From Paractinoplanes aksuensis (GTDB taxonomy: Bacteria > Actinomycetota > Actinomycetes > Mycobacteriales > Micromonosporaceae), in assembly GCF_024137025.1 (NCBI RefSeq), contig NZ_JAMYJR010000013.1, positions 62,001 to 126,000 of the forward strand: a DNA stretch of 64,000 nucleotides, written 5' to 3'. The notes under the pieces were generated by a model. It did no database searches, had not been told where the DNA came from, and was given only the letters and a program-made list of their open reading frames with translations. Positions 55,198 to 63,906 of this stretch are shown here, one piece after another; position 1 is the first letter of the stretch, and every line of letters starts with the position of its first letter. The position numbers were made by a program, and so were the translations under genes.

Positions 55198-55286
55198 ACG
55201 GGATCCCTTGAGGTTCGGCGGACGTGGCGGCGAGGCGGATACCACCACGGAGGGCCTGAACGTAGGACACGCCATAGTGCACAGTC

Positions 55287-55341
55287 AAGAACTGCGTCTA
55301 CATATGTGGATTAGAAATTCTCGCGTCCGCATATGAGAATT
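55287..55341. promoter_or_regulatory. AT-rich operator region shared with 57694-57747
   Basis: Plus-strand AAGAACTGCGTCTA (55287-55300) recurs with one change at 57694-57707. An inverted repeat AATTCTC/GAGAATT (55316-55322, 55335-55341) lies next to it. Both are upstream of the ThuA-oxidase start. Confidence 0.55.
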
Positions 55342-55394
55342 GAGTCCGAATTCTTGAGATATACAGCTCGATCAACACTTTTCTCAGTCGTGCG

Positions 55395-55431
55395 AACGTG
55401 GGCCCCTGGGACAGATCCCGGGGCCCACGTT
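55395..55431 (-). terminator. Strong hairpin terminator after the second ThuA gene
   Basis: AACGTGGGCCCC with GGGGCCCACGTT plus GGGA with TCCC form a 16-bp stem with one bulged T and a 4-base loop, 19 bases past the stop at 55450. Confidence 0.75.
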
Positions 55432-55449
55432 CCTGATACGACAGCGTGC

Positions 55450-57609
55450 CTACCGGCGGCCTGAATACAGCTGCGACACGTTGTCGGCGGAAAGCTCGTA
55501 GCCGTACAGGCGGAAGTCGTCGATCAGCCCGTCGAAGCGGGGGTCGCCCCAGCTCGTTCCGCCGATGAAGTTGGCGGTGGTGTTGCCGCCTACGCCGACG
55601 TTGCCGATGCCGATGCCGAAATTGGTCCGGGTGGCCTGGAGTACGCCGTTGAAATAGATCTTGCCGGTCGAGCCGTTCATCGTGAACACCACGTGGGTCC
55701 ACTGGTTGAGCGGCAGGTCTCGGCCGGCGCCGAGGGTGAGACGTTCCTGTGCTGCCGCTCCGGACGCCTTGAAGGTGGCCCCGAACCCGGTGGTTCCATT
55801 GTTCGTGCCTGACTGGAGCAGGAAGAACGTGTCTGTGCTGCTGCCGATCTGCAGCAGCGGCACCCAATTCGGCAGAGTGTCCGGGCGTGCCCAGAGGGAG
55901 ACGGCGAACTGGTTGGTCAGCCCGGCCTGGATGTTGTCGGGCAGCCTGACCTGGTTGCCCGAGACCGCGCCGCCGCCGGGCAATGACACCGCGCTGCCGA
56001 TCCGTCCAGCTGCCCAGGACGTCGTGCCCTGCAGCGTGGCCGCGCCGATCGACACCTTGGTTCCCGAGTTTCCGGCGGTCGCGCCGGTGTTCTCATCGAA
56101 GGTGTAGCGGACGGCGTTGCCCTCGTTGTACATGGCCGCCACCTCCGGACCGCTCAGCGCGGATGTGTACGTCCGTACGTCGTCGATCAGACCGTCGAAC
56201 GCAGCGTCGCCGTACCCGTTGCGGCCCAGCCAGTTGTTGGCGGTCGGGCCGATGGCGCTCATGCCGATGGTCAGGTTGCTACGGCTCGCGATCGCCACGC
56301 CGTTGAGGTAAAGCGTGCCGACCGCACCCTGCCGGGTGAATGCCACGTGGTTCCACTGGTTGGCTGCCACGTCCCGTACGGGATTGGCGTACACCCGCTC
56401 CTCGGGTCCGGTCTTCGCCTTGAAAGTGGCGGCGAGCCCGGTGTTGCCGCTGGCCTGGGTCTGCATCTGGATGTGGAAGTAGCTGCCGGCGGAGCCGAGT
56501 CCGTCTCCGATGTGGAACATGCTGGTCCAGTTGTTCTTGGTGTCGGGGCGTACCCAGAATCCGGTGGTGAAGTTGGCCGCGTTCTGCAGCAGGTTGTCCG
56601 GCAGGTCGACCGCGTTGGCGGTGCTGCCGCCGGGCAGGTTGATCGCCTTGCCGATGACACCGTTGGCCGACCAGCCGGTGGTGCCGGTCAGGACGGCGGC
56701 GCCGGGGCCACCGGGGGTGCCGGTGTTGGCGGCGGAGGTGCCCTGACCTTCCTCGAACTCGTAGCGGACCGCGCCACTCGGCGGCGCCGGTGGTGAGCAG
56801 TCGGCGCTCAGCAACCCAGCGGCGTACGCCAGGCCGTTCTTGATCTGGGCGCGCATGTACGGTTCGGCGTACGCCGAACCTTCGTGGCCCATCGCGGTGT
56901 ACCAGGACCGGCCGGAGTCGATCTTCTGGCACCAGGTGATCGGGTGCGGGCTGCCGTTGGCGCCGCCGCCGTAGGACGACTCGTCGGCCTCGATCAGGGT
57001 CCGGACGTTGGGCGCCGGGTTGACCACCCAGTCGTACCACTCGTCGCTGCGGGTGATCGAGGGCGTCACGCCCTGGACCAGCGGATGGCCGGTGTCCGGT
57101 GTGAACACGCGACCCGGCCGGACGCCGGGGTTCTCCGGGTGGCCCTCGGAGACGGCGCCGACGAGGCGGTAGTAGAACGGGTTGACGTCGTGCTCGCTCT
57201 GACCGACCGACCAGCCGGCGTAGTGCAAGCCAAGATAACCGCCGCCACCACGGATGTAGGTCTCGAGAGCACTGCGCTGCTCTGCGTTGAACAGCACGCC
57301 ACCGGTCTGCGCGAAGACCACAGTGTCCTTGGTGGCGAGGTTCGCGGTCGTGAAGGCCGCCGGGTCGTCGGTCTCCTGGATGTCGACCGTCTGGTTGTAC
57401 TGGGTGCCGAGCTGGGCGGCCAGGTCACGCACCGCCTGCCGGGCCTGCACGTGGGAAGCGTGGAAGTTGGATTTGTAGAACAGCAGCACGGTGAGCCGGC
57501 CGTCGTCGGCCGGAGCCGCTGCTGCTGTGGCGGGCACCGCCGAACCGGCAACCATGGCCAATGCGACGAACCCCGCGGTGAGCGGGGCGAACAAGCGAGG
57601 CATTTTCAT
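55450..57609 (-). CDS. Secreted ThuA-LamG-LamG protein
   Basis: The protein has 719 residues: signal peptide (about 1-33), ThuA-like domain (about 35-275; RLTVLLFYKSNFHASHVQARQAVRDLAAQLG), then two LamG/concanavalin-like domains (YEFEEGQGTSAANTG; YTFDENTGATAGNSG), each ending in a DGLIDDVRTY-type segment. ThuA domains have a class I amidotransferase-like fold; the function of secreted ones is unknown. It is a close relative of the neighbouring 1314-residue protein but lacks the oxidase. ATG 57609 has AGGGA 7 bases upstream. Confidence 0.85.
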   Translation of the reverse strand: MKMPRLFAPLTAGFVALAMVAGSAVPATAAAAPADDGRLTVLLFYKSNFHASHVQARQAVRDLAAQLGTQYNQTVDIQETDDPAAFTTANLATKDTVVFAQTGGVLFNAEQRSALETYIRGGGGYLGLHYAGWSVGQSEHDVNPFYYRLVGAVSEGHPENPGVRPGRVFTPDTGHPLVQGVTPSITRSDEWYDWVVNPAPNVRTLIEADESSYGGGANGSPHPITWCQKIDSGRSWYTAMGHEGSAYAEPYMRAQIKNGLAYAAGLLSADCSPPAPPSGAVRYEFEEGQGTSAANTGTPGGPGAAVLTGTTGWSANGVIGKAINLPGGSTANAVDLPDNLLQNAANFTTGFWVRPDTKNNWTSMFHIGDGLGSAGSYFHIQMQTQASGNTGLAATFKAKTGPEERVYANPVRDVAANQWNHVAFTRQGAVGTLYLNGVAIASRSNLTIGMSAIGPTANNWLGRNGYGDAAFDGLIDDVRTYTSALSGPEVAAMYNEGNAVRYTFDENTGATAGNSGTKVSIGAATLQGTTSWAAGRIGSAVSLPGGGAVSGNQVRLPDNIQAGLTNQFAVSLWARPDTLPNWVPLLQIGSSTDTFFLLQSGTNNGTTGFGATFKASGAAAQERLTLGAGRDLPLNQWTHVVFTMNGSTGKIYFNGVLQATRTNFGIGIGNVGVGGNTTANFIGGTSWGDPRFDGLIDDFRLYGYELSADNVSQLYSGRR

Positions 57610-57693
57610 AGGACATCCCTGGGGATCGGCATGGCGAGGGGGACGGGTACCACGGCCGGAAGGAGCCGACGAAACAATGTGTAACACAAGAAG

Positions 57694-57747
57694 AAGAACT
57701 ACGTCTATATACATGAACCTGAATTGATTTGGTTCGCGTATGTGAAC
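57694..57747. promoter_or_regulatory. AT-rich operator region shared with 55287-55341
   Basis: AAGAACTACGTCTA (57694-57707) and an inverted repeat GTTCGC..GTGAAC (57732-57747) lie upstream of the ThuA-LamG start. The stretch is far more AT-rich than its surroundings. The rest of 57610-57854 holds no gene. Confidence 0.55.
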
Positions 57748-57854
57748 TTGTATCGAGGACGGTCTGGCGGGCCGGCGCTTGGGTGGCCGGTGACCTGCGC
57801 GGTGGCGAGCCAGGTCGCGGTGGCTACGAGTGCGGGTTCTCCAGGGGGGTTCCG

Positions 57855-58823
57855 TCAGGCCAGTAGCTGCTCGGTGACCGTCCAGAGGCGACGGGCCTGT
57901 GCTGGGTCGAGCATGGCTGAGTTTGCGTCTGAGGGGATGTTGTCCGCGGTCAGTGGGCGGACGGCGTCGTCCAGGGGCGCGACGTCGTTGTCTTTGAGGT
58001 ACAGGCCGCCGAGTCCGTCGAGCAGGGGGCTCACCGCGCCGAAGACCAGGGTTGCGGCGCCTTGGGCGAGAGTTTTCTTGCCGGCTTCGGGGTTGATGAT
58101 TGTCGCGCCGTTCTCGTCCACGAGGCCCTGCGCCCGGTAGGAGGGGAGCTGGCTCGGGTGGTGCGGGCCGGGGCCGATGATGACCCCGGGGTGGGCTGCG
58201 AAGGCACGGATGCCTTCGTCGGCGTACCGGCGGTCGAGTTCCACGGTGAAGAGGACGTTCGCTCGTTTGGACTGCCCGTATGCCGCGCCCGGGTCGTAGC
58301 CGGTGCTGAAGGCGAGGTCGTTCCAGCGGATCTCGCCGAAACGGGCGGCACCCGAGGTGACGGTGAGCACCCGGGCCCCGCCTGCTTTCCTCAGGGCCGG
58401 TAGGAGCGCCCGGGTGAGCTGGAAATGGCCCAGGTGGGAGGTCGAGAACGAGAGCTCGTTCCCGCGGGTGTCGAGGCGCAGTTCGGGGCTGAAGAGCATC
58501 GCGGCGTTGTTCACCAGCGCGTGCAGCGGGCGGCCCGTCGCGAGCCACCGTGTCGCGAAGGCGTCGACCGAGGCGGGGTCGGTGAGATCGAGCTGTTCCA
58601 CTTCGGCGTCGATCTCGCCCAAGGCGGCCCGGTGGGGGTCGCGGGCGGCGACGGTCACGGACGCGCCCGCGGTGGCGAGGGCTCGGGTGACCTCGCGCCC
58701 GAGCCGGCCGTGCCCGCCGGTGACGATCACTTCCCGGCCCGTGAGGTCGATGCCGTCGAGGATGTCGGTGGTGGTGGAGGCGGCGGTGAATCCGCTGCCG
58801 AGGGGATGCTGGTCCTTGATCAC
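57855..58823 (-). CDS. Short-chain dehydrogenase/reductase
   Basis: About 322 residues: cofactor motif VIVTGGHGRLGREVTRAL, the NNAAMLFSP strand, catalytic Ser in VLTVTSGAARFGEI, and Tyr/Lys in AAYGQSKRANVLF. It resembles the retinol-dehydrogenase-like SDR group acting on small ketones or alcohols. The start is taken as GTG 58823 (GAGG 9 bases upstream); TTG 58838 is possible. It lies 26 bases after the hydrolase gene on the same strand and is probably under the TetR operator. Confidence 0.87.
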   Translation of the reverse strand: MIKDQHPLGSGFTAASTTTDILDGIDLTGREVIVTGGHGRLGREVTRALATAGASVTVAARDPHRAALGEIDAEVEQLDLTDPASVDAFATRWLATGRPLHALVNNAAMLFSPELRLDTRGNELSFSTSHLGHFQLTRALLPALRKAGGARVLTVTSGAARFGEIRWNDLAFSTGYDPGAAYGQSKRANVLFTVELDRRYADEGIRAFAAHPGVIIGPGPHHPSQLPSYRAQGLVDENGATIINPEAGKKTLAQGAATLVFGAVSPLLDGLGGLYLKDNDVAPLDDAVRPLTADNIPSDANSAMLDPAQARRLWTVTEQLLA

Positions 58824-58849
58824 GATGGGATACCTCAATGCTGTCCGGG

Positions 58850-59755
58850 TTACTTGGAGTCGATGTGCCCGACGGGCTCGGCCGGCGTGGCGGTGAGCTC
58901 GGACCAGGCCTTGGCGTCGATGCCGAGAGCCGTCCGCAGGAAAGCCGTGGTGGTGCGGCGGACCAGGTCGACCCGTTCAGGGCTCTCGTCGCTGGTCAGG
59001 GTCGACGAGTAGTCCTGGATGCCGCCGAGGGTGTGCTCGCCGCCGTGCAGGGTCACCAGGTGCTGGGCTCCGGGGCTGTGGTGGTAGATGTCGGTGAACC
59101 AGTCCGGGCCCCGGGTGGACAGCTGCGACTGGTCGTTGTCACCGGCGACGACGATCGACGGGGTGGTGAGCTGGGTGAAGTCCGGGGTCATGAACGCGAA
59201 GTTCTCCTGGGCGAACGGGGTCAGGTCGCCGCGGTTGAGTCCGGTGGTGGCGAGCAGGACCCCGGCCTTCACCCGGTGGTCGGTGCGGTCCTCGCCGGGT
59301 TTTCCGTCGGCGTCCAGGACGCGGGCGCCCAGCAGCATGCCGATGGACTGGCCGCCCCAGGAGTGGCCGGCCACGGCCAGGCGCTCCCGGTCGACGCGGC
59401 CGGTCAGGCCGGGCACCGCGGCGATGATGGTGTCGAGCTCGTCGATGACCTGCTCGAGGTCGTCGACCCGGGTCTGCCAGATCGTCGGGTAGCGGGGGTC
59501 GGCGGGGGTCAGGCCGAGGGTGGCGGAGTCGAGGAACGTGGGCTGGACGACGACGAAACCGTTGGCCGTCCAGTGGTCCACCAGCGGGTCGGCCGCGGTC
59601 ATCGACTGGCTGAACCCGTGGGCGAAGACGATTACCGGGAGGTCCGTTCCCGTGACCGGTGCGGTGATGCGGACCTGCAGGTCGTCGCCGCGAGTGGGGG
59701 CCGCGAGGGTCACGGGACGCACGCTGATCACTGGGGTGCTGAGGGTGGTTGACAC
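58850..59755 (-). CDS. Alpha/beta-hydrolase (chlorophyllase/dienelactone-hydrolase-like)
   Basis: The protein has 301 residues: oxyanion VIVFAHGFSQSM, nucleophile Ser in AVAGHSWGGQSIG, Asp in VVAGDNDQSQL, His in LHGGEHTLGG. No signal peptide. It starts with GTG 59755, AAGGA 7 bases upstream, and heads the two-gene unit with the SDR. It is divergent from TetR, with the inverted-repeat operator between them. Substrate unknown. Confidence 0.87.
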   Translation of the reverse strand: MSTTLSTPVISVRPVTLAAPTRGDDLQVRITAPVTGTDLPVIVFAHGFSQSMTAADPLVDHWTANGFVVVQPTFLDSATLGLTPADPRYPTIWQTRVDDLEQVIDELDTIIAAVPGLTGRVDRERLAVAGHSWGGQSIGMLLGARVLDADGKPGEDRTDHRVKAGVLLATTGLNRGDLTPFAQENFAFMTPDFTQLTTPSIVVAGDNDQSQLSTRGPDWFTDIYHHSPGAQHLVTLHGGEHTLGGIQDYSSTLTSDESPERVDLVRRTTTAFLRTALGIDAKAWSELTATPAEPVGHIDSK

Positions 59756-59789
59756 GGTGGTCCTTCCGGAGAGGGGGCCGGCCGAAGCA

Positions 59790-59860
59790 AAACGGATCGG
59801 CGTTCCACAAACGTACGGAACGCCGATCCGTTTCAGCAATGAGAAACGGATCACTGTTCC
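59790..59860. promoter_or_regulatory. TetR operator: inverted repeat plus a third half-site
   Basis: AAACGGATCGGCGTTCC (59790-59806) and its perfect inverted copy (59817-59833) are separated by 10 bases. A third, direct half-site AAACGGATCACTGTTCC follows at 59844-59860. The sites lie between the hydrolase start and the TetR start. Confidence 0.85.
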
Positions 59861-59891
59861 GCGAAGCTGGGCGGTGTGCGATGATCACGAG

Positions 59892-60476
59892 GTGACCAGC
59901 CCACGGCGACGTCGTGATGTCGAGCGGAACCAGCGGGCCCTCCTGGACGCGGCGGCGGCCGTGTTCACCGCCTCGGGGGTGGATGCTCCGGTTCGTGAGG
60001 TCGCGGCAGCGGCCGGGGTCGGCGTGGCCACCCTCTACCGGCATTACCCGACCCGATCCGAGCTGGTCGTCGCGGTGTACCGCCATCAGATCGACGCGCT
60101 CGCGGAGGCCGGGCCCGCCCTGCTCGCGTCGGCCCCCACCCCGTTCGCCGCGATCCTGAGCTGGATCCACCAGTTCGTCGATTTCCTCGGTACGAAGCAC
60201 GGGCTCGGCCGTGTCTGGGAGGGCGACGCGGCCGGCTTCACGGCGCTGCACGTCCTGTTCGTGGAGCGGCTCGTCCCCGTGCTCACCGGCATGCTGGAAG
60301 CCGCCCGGGCGTCCGGCGAAGTGGTGGCCCCGATCCCCGCGTACCGGCTGATCCGCGCGGTCGGCGATCTCGTGGCGTTCTCGTCGCCCGACCCCGACTA
60401 CGACGTCCGGCAGATGGTGACGCTCCTGGTCAGCGGGCTGCGACAAGACCAGCCCGAGCTCGGCCCCAGCGCCTGA
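59892..60476 (+). CDS. TetR-family transcriptional repressor
   Basis: The protein has 194 residues: N-terminal helix-turn-helix (RNQRALLDAAAAVFTASGVDAPVREVAAAAGVGVATLYRHYPTRSELV) and a helical ligand domain. It starts with GTG 59892. It is divergent from the hydrolase-SDR pair, and the triple half-site between them suggests that it represses both directions until a small molecule binds. Confidence 0.9.
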   Translation: MTSPRRRRDVERNQRALLDAAAAVFTASGVDAPVREVAAAAGVGVATLYRHYPTRSELVVAVYRHQIDALAEAGPALLASAPTPFAAILSWIHQFVDFLGTKHGLGRVWEGDAAGFTALHVLFVERLVPVLTGMLEAARASGEVVAPIPAYRLIRAVGDLVAFSSPDPDYDVRQMVTLLVSGLRQDQPELGPSA

Positions 60477-60480
60477 GGAA

Positions 60481-60750
60481 CGACGCCGTACGGACTATCG
60501 CCCGCAACCCCACGCTCTCGCCCGCCCTCGTCGAGTCGCTCTCACACCATCCGGCGGCCGAAGTCCGCGTCGTGATCGCCGGCCGGGCCGGCCTGACCGC
60601 CGATCAGGTCGCGGCCCTGGAGGCCGATCCCGATGACGCCGTCCGCCAAGCGGTAGCGAATCATGCGTACGTCTCGCAAGCGGAACAGGCGATCCTGGAC
60701 GGACAGGTCGACCTGGAATCGGAGCGCTGGGCCCATTCGACCAATCCGAG
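60481..60750 (+). pseudogene. Fragment of the LRV-repeat gene (exact copy of 10661-10887)
   Basis: Starting 4 bases after the TetR stop, 227 bases equal 10661-10887. After that come a few changes and a 7-8 base gap, and likeness fades by about 60750. There is no start codon or promoter of its own. The 308-bp gap 60477-60784 holds only this. Confidence 0.9.
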
Positions 60751-60784
60751 TGGAGGGCTGGACCGACGAGGATGCCGGTTGATC

Positions 60785-62371
60785 TCAGTTGGCGACGCGG
60801 ACTTCGATGTCGGTGAAGGTGACGCCGAACGGGCCTTTCCGGGCGTCGGGGGCGCTGACCACCCCGAGGTCGAAGCGGCCGCCGGTGAGGTCCGGCTCGC
60901 CGAGTTTCTGCTCGCCCAGCCGGATGCCGTTGTTCCCGACCCGTACGACGTCGTTTTCGATCACCAGCTGCGGGTGCATCTCGGGGCCGGTGCCGGTGAC
61001 AGCCCAGTCCTGCAGGACGACGCTGTCGCCGCTGGCTTCTTCCTCGGCGTGCAGCTGCCAGACGCCCGGGCAGGCGTCGAGCCGATAGCGCATGGCGGGC
61101 GTCGAGGCGAACCAGATGCCCAGGCAGCTGCCGGCCCGGTCGAGGCGACCCGTCACCTCGACGGCGAAGACGCCCTTCACCTCCACGTCCGGGGCCGAGC
61201 AGCGCCAGATGCCGGGATCCTGGTTCTGGATCCCCAGGCCGTCGTTGCTGAAACGGCAGTACGTGCGGCCGTTCTGGACCGAGGACGGCTTCCACTCGCC
61301 GTCGGTGACCAGAGGATTGGAGATCGCGAGGGTGCCGTTCGGCAGGACCATCGCCGCTTCTTTCACGCTCTTGCTCTGATCATCTGTGTTGCCTTGCCGG
61401 AGCGCGATTCCTGTGCCGGCGGCGAGGGCCAGGGTCACGACTGCGGCGACGACAGCCTTACGGCGTGGCCTCGGTGCCCGGCGGGTCTTCAGCATCCCGG
61501 CGACCGCCGTGCGAATCTCGGGCTGCTGTGCGAACAACGTACGTTCGCTGTCGGGGCCGATCAGGGCCTGGACCAGTTCCCGGGCAGTCGGACGGTGTTG
61601 CGGGGAGGCGGACAGAGCCTGCTGTACGAGGTCGCGCAGGCTCCCGGTCAACCCGTCGAGGGTGGGCTCGCCGCTCATGATTCGTCCGAAGACCCCGACC
61701 GCGGAGTCCGCGTCGAAGGGCGCCTGGCCCTGAGCCGCGTAGGCGATCACGCAGCCCCACGCGAACACGTCGGTGGCCGGGGTGACCGCATCGGCGACCG
61801 CCCCGAAGCGCTCCGGCGCCATGTAGTTGATCGTCCCGACGACCTCGCCGGTCCGGGTGTGCTGGGTCGTCGGCTCCAGCGCCCGGGCGATACCGAAGTC
61901 GATCACCTTGGGGCTGCCCGGCGCGAGCAGCACGTTGTGCGGTTTGAGGTCGCGGTGGATGACGCCGGCGTCGTGGATGGCGGCCAGGGCCGTCGCGACG
62001 CCGATCGCCAGAGCGTGCAGGTTCGAGGCGCTCAACGGGCCGTGCCGCGTCACCTCGTCGGCCAGCGACGGCCCGTCCACGAACTCGACCACCAGGTAGG
62101 GCTGGGCCGCGTCGGGGTCGGCCTCGAGCACCTCGGCCGTGCAGAACGGCGGCACCTGCCGGGCCCGGGCGACCTCGGACCGGAACCTCGACCGGAACCC
62201 GCTGTCCCCGGCGTGCTGCGCGTGGATCACCTTGACCGCCACCCGGCGGCCGTCGCGGGCCCGGGCCTCGTAGACCACGCCCATGCCGCCGGCCCCGAGC
62301 CGGCCGATCAGCTGATAGGTCCCGACGTACGAGGGATCGTCCGGACGCAGCCGGCCGTCGCGCTCGGACAT
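60785..62371 (-). CDS. Membrane Ser/Thr protein kinase (PknB-like)
   Basis: The protein has 528 residues: kinase domain (about 15-275) with GRLGAGGMGVVYEA, Lys in VAVKVIHA, HRDLKPHNVLL, VIDFGIARAL and GTINYMAPERF; one membrane helix (about 308-328, AVVAAVVTLALAAGTGIAL); and an extracytoplasmic beta-rich domain ending GVTFTDIEVRVAN, not a PASTA domain. It would sense something outside the cell and phosphorylate cytoplasmic targets. ATG 62371 is right behind GGGAGAGGG. Confidence 0.9.
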   Translation of the reverse strand: MSERDGRLRPDDPSYVGTYQLIGRLGAGGMGVVYEARARDGRRVAVKVIHAQHAGDSGFRSRFRSEVARARQVPPFCTAEVLEADPDAAQPYLVVEFVDGPSLADEVTRHGPLSASNLHALAIGVATALAAIHDAGVIHRDLKPHNVLLAPGSPKVIDFGIARALEPTTQHTRTGEVVGTINYMAPERFGAVADAVTPATDVFAWGCVIAYAAQGQAPFDADSAVGVFGRIMSGEPTLDGLTGSLRDLVQQALSASPQHRPTARELVQALIGPDSERTLFAQQPEIRTAVAGMLKTRRAPRPRRKAVVAAVVTLALAAGTGIALRQGNTDDQSKSVKEAAMVLPNGTLAISNPLVTDGEWKPSSVQNGRTYCRFSNDGLGIQNQDPGIWRCSAPDVEVKGVFAVEVTGRLDRAGSCLGIWFASTPAMRYRLDACPGVWQLHAEEEASGDSVVLQDWAVTGTGPEMHPQLVIENDVVRVGNNGIRLGEQKLGEPDLTGGRFDLGVVSAPDARKGPFGVTFTDIEVRVAN

Positions 62372-62476
62372 GCCCTCTCCCGGTCCATCGTGGATGATCC
62401 GGGACACCCTATCGGGCGCGACGGGCGCAGTGGGATCGCCGTCCGCCCGGCCACCCGGAATGACACCAGGATCGGC

Positions 62477-62704
62477 ATGACTGCTGACGAGCACGCCGTA
62501 CGCGCCGCCGAACTCACTGCGGAAGCGGAGCGGCTCTACCAGATCTGCCTGGTCGACTATCAGACCAACATCAACGAAGACGACCACTCGGACGAGCCGT
62601 ACGTTCCCGGCGCCGACCTCGCGATGCTCACCGCCACCACGCAGCTGGCCCAGGTCCACGCGACTCTCGCCCTGCGGGGCCCGGCTCGACCAGGCGCTCG
62701 GTGA
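62477..62704 (+). CDS. Small 75-residue acidic helical protein
   Basis: ATG 62477 with AGGA 6 bases upstream opens a 75-residue frame: MTADEHAVRAAELTAEAERL, then YQICLVDYQTNINEDDHSDE and LAMLTATTQLAQVHATLAL. It is helical and acidic, with no known motif. It is divergent from the kinase and lies 89 bases before the dehydrogenase gene. Function unknown. Confidence 0.65.
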   Translation: MTADEHAVRAAELTAEAERLYQICLVDYQTNINEDDHSDEPYVPGADLAMLTATTQLAQVHATLALRGPARPGAR

Positions 62705-62793
62705 GAGCATGATCACGGTCGTTCGGCTCTTCCGCAGAAGATCTTCGCTGGTGAAGGGTGGTGGGCGACAACGCGTGACAGGAGTCCTCGATC

Positions 62794-63900
62794 ATGGCTG
62801 ATGCCCCGGCCGGTGGTTACGTCCAGCTGCTCGACCCCGACGGTGAGCACGCCGGCAGCGTCACCACCGAGCAAGGCGTCACCTACTCGGTCGATTTCAC
62901 CGACGAGGAGTACCGGGAGCTTTATCGCGACTTGGTGATGGTCCGCCGGCTCGACGCCGAGGGGGTGGCGTTGCAGCGGCAGGGCGAGTTGGGCCTGTGG
63001 GCGAGCCTGCTGGGCCAGGAAGCCGCTCAGATCGGCTCCGGCCGGGCCCTGCGGCAGCAGGACATGGCGTTCCCCAGCTACCGCGAGCATGGCGTGCTGT
63101 ACGCCCGGGGGATGGACCCGATTCTGCCGTTCAGCCTGTTCCGCGGCGTTGACCACGGCGGCTGGGACGCCACCGGGCACAAGTTCAACAACTACACCCT
63201 GGTGATCGGGGCGCAGACCCTGCACGCCACCGGCTACGCCATGGGTGTCCGGATGGACGGCAAGACCGGCGGGCCCGACGGTGAGGCCGTGATCGCCTAC
63301 TTCGGCGACGGCGCGACCAGCCAGGGCGAGGTCAACGAGGCGTTCGTCTGGTCCTCGGTGTTCCAGGCGCCGGTCGTGTTCTTCTGCCAGAACAATCAGT
63401 GGGCGATCTCCTTGCCGCCGGAGCGGCAGACCCGCCATCCGATCCACCGCCGGGCCGACGGGTTCGGCTTCCCGGGCGTACGGGTCGACGGCAACGACGT
63501 TCTGGCCAGCTACGCGGTGACCCGGGCGGCCCTGGACGACGCCCGGCTGGGGCGTGGGCCGGCGCTGATCGAGGCGTACACGTACCGGATGGGTGGGCAC
63601 AGCACCTCCGACGACCCGACTCGTTACCGGGCCGCCGCCGAGGTGGAGGCGTGGAAGGCCAAGGACCCGATCCGCCGGGTGAAGGCGTTCCTGGTCAAGC
63701 AACAACTGGCCGACGACGACTTCTTCGCCCAGGTCGACGCCGACGCCGGCAAGATCGCCCTCGACCTGCGCGAACGCGTCATGTCCCTGCCCGATCCGCA
63801 GCCGGTCGACATGTTCGAAAACGTGCACCCCGAAGGCTCCGCCGAGGTGGCCCGGCAGCGGGCCGAATTCACCGGCTACCACGACTCGTTCGGCAGCTGA
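62794..63900 (+). CDS. Pyruvate/2-oxoacid dehydrogenase E1 component, alpha subunit
   Basis: The protein has 368 residues with the thiamine diphosphate motif YFGDGATSQGEVNEAFVWSS...NNQWAIS, the LWASLLGQEAAQIGSGRAL and FPSYREHGVLYARG segments and the phosphorylation-loop-like TYRMGGHSTSDDPTRYR. It decarboxylates pyruvate or a branched-chain 2-oxoacid together with a beta subunit and E2. No E1 beta gene follows inside the window; instead a convergent frame begins 6 bases on. ATG 62794 has AGGAG 9 bases upstream. Confidence 0.92.
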   Translation: MADAPAGGYVQLLDPDGEHAGSVTTEQGVTYSVDFTDEEYRELYRDLVMVRRLDAEGVALQRQGELGLWASLLGQEAAQIGSGRALRQQDMAFPSYREHGVLYARGMDPILPFSLFRGVDHGGWDATGHKFNNYTLVIGAQTLHATGYAMGVRMDGKTGGPDGEAVIAYFGDGATSQGEVNEAFVWSSVFQAPVVFFCQNNQWAISLPPERQTRHPIHRRADGFGFPGVRVDGNDVLASYAVTRAALDDARLGRGPALIEAYTYRMGGHSTSDDPTRYRAAAEVEAWKAKDPIRRVKAFLVKQQLADDDFFAQVDADAGKIALDLRERVMSLPDPQPVDMFENVHPEGSAEVARQRAEFTGYHDSFGS

Positions 63901-63906
63901 CCGGCA

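Noticed and set aside
60572..62704. 710-codon plus-strand frame
   Set aside because: It runs antisense to the Ser/Thr kinase; only its last 75 codons (from ATG 62477) have their own start and likely code.
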